DNA from: Verrucomicrobiota bacterium
GTDB lineage: Bacteria; Verrucomicrobiota; Verrucomicrobiia; Chthoniobacterales; UBA10450
Direction of reading: 5' to 3'
Assembly: GCA_003218615.1 (NCBI GenBank)
Contig: QHOD01000145.1
Span: 1 to 5,440, forward strand
DNA length: 5,440 bases
In this document: piece after piece, positions 1-5,440 of the stretch
Layout of the letters: the number at the start of each line of letters is the position of its first letter
How positions within the stretch are numbered: the stretch's first letter is position 1
Translations under genes and position numbers: made by a program
Notes under the pieces: generated by a model
Told to the model about the DNA's origin: nothing
Database searches by the model: none
What the model saw: only the letters and a program-made list of their open reading frames with translations

Positions 1-573
1 CTCGTCAGCATTCTTAGTGAACTCGAGCGCTTCGAAGGGCGCGCCGTAGAATTGTTTGACCAGCGCCAGGAATGAGCTCCGAAAATCGTAACCACTTTGT
101 GCGAATAACCGATTTGCGATCGCCAGTGTGATCGGTTCGCTCGGCCCGCCGTGCTCCTTGGATTCTGTGGCAATCTCCGCCGTTTTCCTGGTCATTTCCT
201 CAAGCGATCGCTGAAGAGATGAAAATGATGCGTCAACAGCCTCGCCATCCTTCGGAAGATGCAGCACGCGCGACATCTGATCGCGCGTCTCCCCATCCGC
301 ACCGGCGAAGGTCATCGCCAATGCCATTTCGATCGAGTAAGGCGAAACGCACAGATTGTGATCGCCGGTGGCGAGTTGCCGGTGAAGATCGACAGCGAAT
401 TGATCGGTAGCGTTGGCCGCCAAACCAGCGTCATCAGCGCCATATGCCAGTCCCACGATTAATGCGCCGAATAGAGGCAGGATCAAAACTGATTTGATTC
501 GAATTGGAAAATTCCAAACCGGCTGGCGACCATCCAGAGACCGGATCGTGCCTGTGCGTCGTTGTTCACGCAT
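1..573 (-). CDS. Serpin family protease inhibitor, exported, N-terminal part (runs off left edge)
   Basis: The minus strand reads open from an ATG at 573-571 to base 1, giving 191 residues with no stop, so the C-terminal half is missing. Residues 26-45 are a hydrophobic stretch after a basic n-region, read as a signal peptide with cleavage near AYG/A (about 45), though the 25-residue n-region is long. Mature residues match the serpin N-terminal fold: QFAVDLHRQLA (helix A, 58-68), the NLxxSPYSIxxALAMxFAGAxGETRxQM block (73-100) and LAIANRLFAQSGYDFRSSF (150-168). Serpins trap serine or cysteine proteases by a suicide mechanism using a C-terminal reactive-centre loop. That loop lies outside the window, so inhibitory activity and target cannot be judged. 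The ATG overlaps the end of the ATP-grasp gene by 8 bases (ATGCGTGA), which suggests translational coupling. No good Shine-Dalgarno is visible and no closer ATG or GTG precedes the hydrophobic core, so this start is preferred. Confidence 0.9.
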   Translation of the reverse strand, partial: MREQRRTGTIRSLDGRQPVWNFPIRIKSVLILPLFGALIVGLAYGADDAGLAANATDQFAVDLHRQLATGDHNLCVSPYSIEMALAMTFAGADGETRDQMSRVLHLPKDGEAVDASFSSLQRSLEEMTRKTAEIATESKEHGGPSEPITLAIANRLFAQSGYDFRSSFLALVKQFYGAPFEALEFTKNADE

Positions 574-1750
574 GCAGCGCGATGCTAGCGCCCACCCACG
601 TTTTGTCGACATTGAAATCGACGCCCATCATTTTGCCCCGGCTCATTCGAACCAGGTTGTTGACGAGAACCGGTTCGCCATTTTCGGGCCAGACAAACAT
701 CATGCGAATCTCAGCTTTCGATTTCTGGCCATCGAGCGTCGGCACGAACGCCGCGTACTCGATTTTTTTCTGCACGATCCACTCGTGTGGATTTTGCAGC
801 GCGCAAATCTTTTCGTGTGTCGGTTCCATGTCGACACCGTGACCGGCAAACGAATAGAGCGGTTTCAAAACGTAGTTATCGATCTTTTCGGCGGCAGGAA
901 ATTCATCGGCGAAAAATGCGGGGGATGTATGCTCAGTCTTCAAAAACGGCAGCGAATGTTTGCTGATCCGGAAGTACCAATTCGGATGGCCAACCCATTT
1001 CACATCGAGATCATCCTGAAACTGAAACGTCAGATTCAGATCGGGCCGGCGAATCAGTTCGTCGAAGATCACTCGATTATAAATCCGCTCGATCCGGACT
1101 TCGCGCCCATCGCGGTCATAAAATAAGTCGCGGCCGCGCCTTTTTATTTTGGTCACGCAAACGGGCCTGACGTGGAGCAATGTTTCCGTGGCGGCGAAAT
1201 CGATCCGCGTTTTTTGTTTTTCCGGCTCAATCTCAAGAAGAACCACATTTTCCGGATTGGATTCGGCAATGATCGTTCTGCGCAAGAGCTCAATGTACGC
1301 TTCATCTTTGATTCCGCCGAAGGATGAAGTCCAATTGCGGGGAATAGGCGGATACGCTTTGCGCATGCAATGCAAAAGCAGCAATTGAAAACCGAACAAG
1401 CTCGGGAAGGCTTGCAGCTCAATCAGTCGCGGGACTAGCCGCCCGTCTTCCGCGCAAACTGCGAAATCGACTACCAGAAAATTCGGATGCCCCGACTCAT
1501 TGGGAACTTCCAAGCCCTCAGGAATCGCGTCCTCCGCGTGACGCGCGAATTCCGGCGTCCGTGTAAGATCGACAATCGCATTTGCCGCGCGCGTTACTTG
1601 ATCTGTAAACTCACGAGTCAAAAAAATCGGCGTCTCCGAAATTCGGAAATCGGCCGGCCATTTCTCGGTTTCATTCACGCAGCGCACCAGCGCTGCGTAT
1701 TTCTCCGGCGTGAAGGCGGCGTTAAATATTGAGCGCAATTGCGGATCCAC
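566..1750 (-). CDS. ATP-grasp amidoligase-like protein (glutathionylspermidine-synthase-like fold, substrate unknown)
   Basis: A 394-residue cytoplasmic-looking protein with no signal peptide. The C-terminal half carries an ATP-grasp pattern: YVLKP with K296, then a glycine-rich loop SFAGHG (300-305); a hinge-like EWIVQ (323-327); AEIRMM with E347 and R349; and NNLVRMSRG (364-372), candidates for the Mg-ATP ligands. The N-terminal half has the stretch LIELQAFPSLFGFQ (109-122) and HPNWYFRISKHSLPFL (255-270), which look like substrate-side family motifs. ATP-grasp enzymes join a carboxylate to an amine through an acylphosphate; the partners here cannot be read from sequence. The start is GTG at 1750, 19 bases after the stop of the 71-residue gene. 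The reading frame stays open a little upstream, so the exact start is less sure. It overlaps the serpin start by 8 bases. It is the third gene of an apparent M29-small protein-ATP-grasp-serpin operon. An uncharacterised conserved protein that has lost catalysis cannot be excluded. Confidence 0.8.
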   Translation of the reverse strand: MDPQLRSIFNAAFTPEKYAALVRCVNETEKWPADFRISETPIFLTREFTDQVTRAANAIVDLTRTPEFARHAEDAIPEGLEVPNESGHPNFLVVDFAVCAEDGRLVPRLIELQAFPSLFGFQLLLLHCMRKAYPPIPRNWTSSFGGIKDEAYIELLRRTIIAESNPENVVLLEIEPEKQKTRIDFAATETLLHVRPVCVTKIKRRGRDLFYDRDGREVRIERIYNRVIFDELIRRPDLNLTFQFQDDLDVKWVGHPNWYFRISKHSLPFLKTEHTSPAFFADEFPAAEKIDNYVLKPLYSFAGHGVDMEPTHEKICALQNPHEWIVQKKIEYAAFVPTLDGQKSKAEIRMMFVWPENGEPVLVNNLVRMSRGKMMGVDFNVDKTWVGASIALHA

Positions 1751-1769
1751 TGTAATGACCCGCTTGGGA

Positions 1770-1985
1770 CTAGGCGCCGTTCGGCTGTTCGATCACGCTG
1801 TTGATATGGAGCGGCCCGAGAATGGCCACAGTGCCTTTGTCGTCGGTAACGATCACTCGGTTGCCGCGCGGCGTGATGTAGGCGTGATCGACCTTGGGCA
1901 CCGAATACTCGCGTCCATCGGACGTCCGAACTGAGAACGGAACAAAGGGCACGCGCGCGAGTTGTTTACGCATCTCATCGATCAT
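1770..1985 (-). CDS. Small conserved hypothetical protein (71 aa)
   Basis: A 71-residue soluble protein with no signal peptide or membrane segment. Its opening pattern, a short helix followed by PFVPFSVRTSDGREYSVP (13-30) and then YITPRGNRVIVTDDKGTVAIL (36-56), resembles a family of tiny beta-rich proteins frequent in Verrucomicrobia and Planctomycetes. To my knowledge these have no assigned function. The start ATG at 1985 lies 9 bases after the aminopeptidase stop, and the ATP-grasp GTG follows its own stop by 19 bases, so it sits inside the operon rather than in a gap. A second in-frame ATG four codons later (1973-1971) is an alternative start. No clear Shine-Dalgarno is visible for either. 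It could be a regulator or accessory factor of the flanking enzymes, but nothing in the sequence shows this. That it is a real gene is supported by the family-like pattern and the fit between neighbours. Confidence 0.78.
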   Translation of the reverse strand: MIDEMRKQLARVPFVPFSVRTSDGREYSVPKVDHAYITPRGNRVIVTDDKGTVAILGPLHINSVIEQPNGA

Positions 1986-1994
1986 CCGGCAACA

Positions 1995-3014
1995 CTATAC
2001 CAAAAATTTGCCCCCGCGCATCACCTGCTCGCCGTCGAACCAGATGTCGAAATCGCGTCCGACGCAATCAATGTGCGTTTTGGACACCCAGTTCGCGCCG
2101 GTGTGTTCGGCATAGGGATGACCAAACGCGATGTGAACGCCAGGAATTTTTTCGTCCTGTAGAATATGACCGATCACATGCGTGCAAGCGGTGTTGGTGC
2201 CAATGGCGAATTCGCCAACGCGGTTGCTGTTTTCGTCCGTGCTGGTGTAAGCGCGAAATTCGTCGCGCAAATCCTTGTTCTCGGACTGCAACGATCGGAT
2301 CCGATTATTTTCGATCTCGATCGTGAGCGGGTTCGATTGCAGATCTCCGTAGCGTTCGCAGAGATAATCGCCAACCACGCCATCGACGACGAATGTGCCG
2401 TTTGTGTTCATGGGCGCGGTGAAGATTTCGCCTCCGGGAAGGTTGCCCCATTTGTCGCGAGTGATGATCCCGCTGGTCTTGAGCCACTTGAGTGTCGGCG
2501 AGAGCTCCGCTTCCAATTCAGTGCCGTGGGCCGTGCGGCAAGTGATGCGCTTGGCCTCTCTCGCGCGCGCGACCAGGCGCTGGCTGAGTTCATCCACTTT
2601 CACGAAATCGGCGCGCATTCCTTCCAGCATGATTTCGCGGTTGATATTCACCATGTGTGCGTGCCGGATGCGGTGGTTATTGACCACGCTGGTCATTTGC
2701 GTCCGAGCGGTGAGCTCTCCGGGCTGCGACTGCGCGGCGAAGATCGACACCTGTGAGAGCGCCAGATCGTCCAGAATGAGTTCCGGCATGTACTTGAGCG
2801 GACGCCGCGCGTGATGTTCCAGCACAAACAAACTGTAATCCGAACCGACGCGCTCCACTTGCTTTTGGAGCGCCGCTGCGATTTCGCGCGTAGCAGTGTC
2901 TGTGATAATTGTGATCCGCTCCTGCGGCTTCAATCGAAGACAAACATCGATCGCATTGCGCCCGCCGGGGAGCAGTTCCGGGTCAATCGGATGGAGATAA
3001 GCGCGGTCGGGCAT
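1995..3014 (-). CDS. M29-type (AmpS/thermophilic) metallo-aminopeptidase
   Basis: A 339-residue protein, somewhat shorter than the roughly 400 residues of the classical Thermus/Staphylococcus M29 enzymes. These remove N-terminal amino acids from peptides using two metal ions, normally in the cytoplasm; no export signal is seen here. The family signature NLPGGEIFTAP (191-201) supplies the first metal-binding Glu (E196). GEFAIGTN (267-274) supplies E268, GVHIAFG (292-298) supplies H294, and the following Y301 and the HID triplet (H314, D316) complete the site. The order and rough spacing match the family's E-E-H-Y-H-D arrangement, so the enzyme is predicted active. The N-terminal Rossmann-like part (about 1-160), with LKPQERITIITD (28-39), fits the usual 'nucleotide-fold-like' first domain. 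It is the first gene of the leftward operon, divergent from the plus-strand gene at 3183. No strong Shine-Dalgarno precedes the ATG at 3014. Peptide specificity is unknown. Confidence 0.9.
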   Translation of the reverse strand: MPDRAYLHPIDPELLPGGRNAIDVCLRLKPQERITIITDTATREIAAALQKQVERVGSDYSLFVLEHHARRPLKYMPELILDDLALSQVSIFAAQSQPGELTARTQMTSVVNNHRIRHAHMVNINREIMLEGMRADFVKVDELSQRLVARAREAKRITCRTAHGTELEAELSPTLKWLKTSGIITRDKWGNLPGGEIFTAPMNTNGTFVVDGVVGDYLCERYGDLQSNPLTIEIENNRIRSLQSENKDLRDEFRAYTSTDENSNRVGEFAIGTNTACTHVIGHILQDEKIPGVHIAFGHPYAEHTGANWVSKTHIDCVGRDFDIWFDGEQVMRGGKFLV

Positions 3015-3182
3015 GAGAAGGTGTTCAGAGTTACGCGAAAATCAGGGACAGGCAAACTGGGGGTGTAACCTAAGCGGCGCAACAGCGCAGCCGAAGAATC
3101 TCTAATCCAGCGCGGGATGCAGCCACTCGCGGGCTTGTCTTCGAAGAAGGTATGCGCGATCAAAGGCGCTCCTAGGGAATCA
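3015..3182. promoter_or_regulatory. Divergent intergenic region between M29 operon and plus-strand secreted-protein gene
   Basis: The 168 bases between the two divergent starts must carry transcription signals for both directions. I could not find a convincing sigma-70 type -35/-10 pair on either strand, so no individual promoter is claimed. A perfect 10-base palindrome (TCTTCGAAGA, 3138-3147) lies about 35 bases before the plus-strand ATG and is the only symmetric element that stands out. A short minus-strand frame through this gap has no codon or motif support. Confidence 0.4.
3174..3178 (+). promoter_or_regulatory. Ribosome binding site deciding the start at 3183
   Basis: AGGGA ends four bases before the ATG at 3183. 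It favours that ATG over an in-frame ATG 22 codons upstream at 3117, which would put a charged, non-signal-like stretch ahead of the hydrophobic export segment. Confidence 0.55.
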
Positions 3183-3851
3183 ATGAACGCGTTGATCTAC
3201 GATCGCATTTGTCGGCGACTGCTCCGCCTTTTTTCCGCGATTGCGGCTGGCTTTTTCGCGCTGTGGACCAGCGTTGCGGATGCCGAGCAAGAACAGCGCA
3301 CCGCCGCGCTGCAAGTGGCAAGCGGCGATCTGGCAGCCGCGAACGCCCTGACGAAGCAAATCGCCGCGCTTTCGCCGCGCGTCCGAACGGAAGAAGCAAC
3401 ACGGCTGGCAGAGTGCGCTTATGTCACGGTCAGCCAACTGAAACGGCAATACCACATGTTCGGCACGCCGATTTTTAATAATTTCCTTATCTATCACGGC
3501 ATCAGGAAACGCGGCTACTGTTTCCAATGGGCGGAGGACCTGCTCGTCGCGCTCGATGCTCTGAAACTCAACAGTCTCGAACTCCACTGGGGAGAATCAA
3601 ACGTCGGGAATTGGCGCGAGAACAACTGCGTTGTTGTCACTGCCAAGGGGCAGCCATTCAATCGGGGGATCGTCCTGGATTGCTGGCGGCATTTTGGGCA
3701 TCTGCGTTGGAACGCAGTAACCGCCGATGAAGATCCATACGTGGAAAACAAGGCGTACGCCCAGTTCGTCCGCGCCAGATCAGCAGCGGCCACAAATCGT
3801 CATGTCGCGTTCCAGACAACGATTAAAGCCAATAGAAAAAGCGACAATTAG
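3183..3851 (+). CDS. Exported protein with papain/transglutaminase-like Cys pattern, function unknown
   Basis: 222 residues from the ATG at 3183, chosen for its AGGGA site and because it gives a normal signal peptide: basic n-region (R8-R15), hydrophobic core (about 16-30) and a VADA/EQ cleavage site after A34. The mature protein begins with a helical, Ala-rich segment (35-90). It then has YHGIRKRGYCFQWAEDLL (104-121), where C113 starts a predicted helix, LELHWGES (132-139), NNCVVVTAKG (147-156) and GIVLDCWRH (162-170). A Cys at a helix start followed by strands and an LDxW motif resembles papain-like or transglutaminase-like folds, where Cys, His and Asp form the triad. Here C113 and D166 fit, but the expected His is uncertain: H135 is a candidate, while the 'ENNC' strand has Asn where such folds often carry His. 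It may therefore be an inactive relative or a different fold. It is followed after 56 bases by a second exported protein on the same strand. I do not recognise a named family. Confidence 0.8.
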   Translation: MNALIYDRICRRLLRLFSAIAAGFFALWTSVADAEQEQRTAALQVASGDLAAANALTKQIAALSPRVRTEEATRLAECAYVTVSQLKRQYHMFGTPIFNNFLIYHGIRKRGYCFQWAEDLLVALDALKLNSLELHWGESNVGNWRENNCVVVTAKGQPFNRGIVLDCWRHFGHLRWNAVTADEDPYVENKAYAQFVRARSAAATNRHVAFQTTIKANRKSDN

Positions 3852-3907
3852 TCGGCTGCCACTTGCGCCTCGTGGATCCGTGGCTGAACTTCCTCTGGTT
3901 CATCCGC

Positions 3908-4366
3908 ATGCGCACATTTCCCAGACTCGCTCTTGCAATCTGCTGTTGTTTTTCCGTGCTCGGGGCAGGCGTTGACGCCGAGATTAAACCCGCCGATCCG
4001 AAGACTCCTCTGTTTCGCATTTTCGCTTCGATTCCAATGAAACCGGCAGGTCGCGATGCTGCCACCGGGGTCACGTTCGACGATAAGCATCCGTTGCTGG
4101 TGGTTCGTTCAGTCAGCGATTTGCGGTTGGCTCGCGACGGTAAGGGAGTTCTTATCACATTGATGCCTGTGGACGCCCAGAAATTCGCAGCGGTAACCCG
4201 CAAGTACAATCAAGGCTTATTGCTTTTGGAAACCGAGAATCGTGTTTTAGACGCGATGTACGTTGCGGCTCCAATTACAGATGGCATGATCGTCTTTAAG
4301 TACCCTGACGAAGCCGCCGTTGCAGAATATTTGCGGCGGCGATTTCGCGTCGGCGAGTTTAAATAA
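3908..4366 (+). CDS. Exported small protein resembling the SecD/SecDF P1 head domain
   Basis: 152 residues from the ATG at 3908. An in-frame TTG at 3863 would add 15 residues ahead of the signal peptide and is less likely, although neither start has a clear Shine-Dalgarno. Residues 1-24 form a signal peptide (basic MRTFPR, hydrophobic core, cleavage after VDA at 24). The mature part has a pattern like the periplasmic head of SecD: LVVRSVSDLRLARDGKGVLI (65-84), LMPVDAQKFAAVTRKYNQG (85-103), LLLLETENRVLDAMYVAAPI (104-123) and a DG...PDEAAVAEYLRRRF ending (125-146). In SecDF this fold helps proteins across the membrane. A free-standing copy without transmembrane segments is more likely a separate periplasmic binding or regulatory domain. 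It lies 56 bases after the preceding exported-protein gene and probably shares its transcript. The similarity is judged by eye from conserved pattern only; an unrelated alpha/beta domain is possible. Confidence 0.72.
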   Translation: MRTFPRLALAICCCFSVLGAGVDAEIKPADPKTPLFRIFASIPMKPAGRDAATGVTFDDKHPLLVVRSVSDLRLARDGKGVLITLMPVDAQKFAAVTRKYNQGLLLLETENRVLDAMYVAAPITDGMIVFKYPDEAAVAEYLRRRFRVGEFK

Positions 4367-4386
4367 GTCTTTTTTTCCAGAAAACG

Positions 4387-4414
4387 TGGCAGAGATGTCT
4401 TCCAGCCTCTGCCA
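4387..4414 (-). terminator. Hairpin in convergent gap, possible terminator of the YbdK-type gene
   Basis: TGGCAGAG (4387-4394) and CTCTGCCA (4407-4414) form a perfect 8-bp stem around a 12-base loop. Read leftward it begins about 20 bases after the ligase stop at 4434 and is followed by CGTTTTC, a weak U-tract, so it suits termination of the minus-strand gene. For the plus-strand genes a run of seven T (4370-4376) precedes rather than follows the hairpin, so it is not a standard terminator in that direction. Confidence 0.5.
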
Positions 4415-4433
4415 ACTCGACGTGGCAAAGAAT

Positions 4434-5440
4434 TTAACCGGTGATCGCGGCATCCTGCGACACGTTCAGACATTCGTACGTTTCTGCGACGATATGGTCG
4501 ACGACAGTTTTCATGTCCTGCGTCCGTTCCCAGACAGCAAGTTGCCGATCCGCGCCAGTGCCTTCGCGCATGATCCGCTCAATGTGTGCCATCTCATTCT
4601 GGGTGCCGAGCTCATTTACTTCAGTCGAGACAAACTCGAGCAATTCGTTTAACAAACTGCGGGTCTCCACTTCCGTTTCCTTGCCGAAATCGATCAGTTT
4701 GCCGTCGATACCGTAGCGCGAAGCACGCCAGCGATTTTCATCCAGTAACCGGCGGCGATAAACGCGGAAGGTAATGTTTTGCCGGAGCAGCTTGTGCAGC
4801 TTGGCGATCACGGCCTGAATCAAAGCCGCAATCGCGAGCGTGTCGGCCACGCGCGATTGCGCGTCGCACACGCGCATTTCCAGCGTGTCAAAGAATGGAT
4901 GCAGCCGGATGTCCCACCAGATTTTTTTCGCGTTATCAACGCAGCCGGTCTTTACCAGCAGCTTGCAGTAATCTTCGTACTCGGAAAGGCTCTCGAATGC
5001 ATCGGGAATGCCGGTGCGGGGAAAACGCTCGAACACTTTCAGTCGATAACCCTTCAAGCCCGTGTCCTGGCCGACCCAGAACGGCGAGTTCACCGAGAGC
5101 GCGTAAATGTGGGGCAGAAAATAGCGTGCTTGGTTCATCACGTGGATGGCGACCTCGCGATCTGGGATACCAACATGAACGTGCAATCCGAAAATAAGGT
5201 TCGCGCGCGCCAGCTGCTGCATGTCCTTGACGATTTCGCTGTAGCGCTCGCCTTGAGTAATGAGTTGATCGCGCCAGTGCGAAAATGGATGCGTGCCGAC
5301 GGAGGCGATCTTTAACCCGCTGTGGGCGGCGAGTTCCGCGAGCCTGCTCCGCAGCTCGATCACGTGGGCACGCGCATCGACAATCGACTGGCAAATTTCT
5401 GTGCCGAGCTCGACGACGGATTGGTGCATCTCTGGCTTGA
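4434..5440 (-). CDS. YbdK/GCS2-type carboxylate-amine ligase (glutamate-cysteine ligase-like), N-terminus off right edge
   Basis: The frame is open to the right edge, where the residues before the internal Met at 5429 (K-P-E) match the family, so that Met is not the start. By recall of E. coli YbdK (372 aa), roughly 50 N-terminal residues are missing, including the first ELE metal-binding motif. Numbering from the Met at 5429, visible motifs are SVVELGTEIC (4-13), the GTHPF loop (45-49), FGLHVHVG (80-87), WWDIRLHPFFDTLEMRVCDA (171-190) with the conserved R, P, E and R of the active site, and ENRWRASRYG (231-240). The family belongs to the glutamine-synthetase-like fold and condenses a carboxylate, usually the gamma-carboxyl of Glu, with an amine using ATP; YbdK shows weak glutamate-cysteine ligase activity in vitro, but the natural substrate is mostly unknown. 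The gene converges with the exported-protein pair and has the same direction as the M29/ATP-grasp operon. No motif visible here is missing or broken. Confidence 0.93.
   Translation of the reverse strand, partial: KPEMHQSVVELGTEICQSIVDARAHVIELRSRLAELAAHSGLKIASVGTHPFSHWRDQLITQGERYSEIVKDMQQLARANLIFGLHVHVGIPDREVAIHVMNQARYFLPHIYALSVNSPFWVGQDTGLKGYRLKVFERFPRTGIPDAFESLSEYEDYCKLLVKTGCVDNAKKIWWDIRLHPFFDTLEMRVCDAQSRVADTLAIAALIQAVIAKLHKLLRQNITFRVYRRRLLDENRWRASRYGIDGKLIDFGKETEVETRSLLNELLEFVSTEVNELGTQNEMAHIERIMREGTGADRQLAVWERTQDMKTVVDHIVAETYECLNVSQDAAITG

Noticed and set aside
219..462. Two short plus-strand frames at the left end
   Set aside because: Both are antisense to the serpin reading frame and are Arg/His-rich with no motif.
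413..1126. 237-residue plus-strand open frame
   Set aside because: It lies opposite the ATP-grasp and serpin genes, which have clear family motifs; its own translation shows no recognisable motif and is typical antisense openness from codon bias.
1635..1647. Inverted repeat TCCGAA-A-TTCGGA
   Set aside because: It lies within the ATP-grasp coding sequence and is too short to call functional.
2166..2756. 196-residue plus-strand open frame
   Set aside because: It is fully antisense to the M29 aminopeptidase, whose metal-binding motifs are intact; no motif or start signal supports it.
3072..3092. GC-rich partial hairpin around GCGCAACAGCGC
   Set aside because: The stem is only four to six pairs with a bulge and has no U-tract or conserved context, so no RNA element is claimed.
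2930..3163. 77-residue minus-strand frame covering the divergent gap and the M29 start
   Set aside because: It overlaps the M29 gene start in another frame and has no family pattern or ribosome binding site.
4779..5315. 178-residue plus-strand open frame
   Set aside because: It is antisense to the YbdK-type ligase catalytic core; no independent support.

Overview
This 5,440-base window looks like bacterial chromosome, roughly 55% G+C by eye and densely coded. It has two gene blocks on the minus strand separated by a pair of plus-strand genes for secreted proteins. The gene content points to a soil-type member of the Planctomycetes-Verrucomicrobia group, most likely Verrucomicrobiota: a bacterial serpin, a tiny 'PFxPFxVRxxDGREYxVP' protein of a kind common in that group, and amidoligase-like genes. 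This assignment is an inference from remembered family distribution. No rRNA, tRNA, mobile element or CRISPR array was seen.

Left block (3014 down to 1, minus strand): four genes in tight succession. First is an M29-type metallo-aminopeptidase (3014-1995). A 71-residue hypothetical protein follows after 9 bases (1985-1770), then an ATP-grasp amidoligase-like protein after 19 bases, starting at GTG (1750-566). Last is a serpin (573-1) whose ATG lies inside the end of the ATP-grasp gene (8-base overlap) and which runs off the left edge. The spacing and overlap imply one transcript. The first three products look cytoplasmic; the serpin has an export signal.

Middle block (3183-4366, plus strand): two genes for small exported proteins. 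One carries a Cys/Trp and LDxW pattern suggestive of a papain- or transglutaminase-like fold. The other resembles the periplasmic P1 'head' domain of SecD. The 168-base gap at 3015-3182 separates the divergent starts and should hold promoters for both directions.

Right block (5440-4434, minus strand): most of a YbdK/GCS2-type carboxylate-amine ligase, lacking its N-terminus at the window edge. It converges on the middle block, and an 8-bp perfect hairpin lies in the 67-base gap.

Together, two ATP-dependent amide-bond-forming enzymes (GCS2-like and ATP-grasp) and an aminopeptidase suggest an uncharacterised small-peptide or gamma-glutamyl metabolite pathway, with a secreted protease inhibitor appended to the operon. 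The individual family calls are well supported by visible motifs; the shared pathway is a hypothesis.
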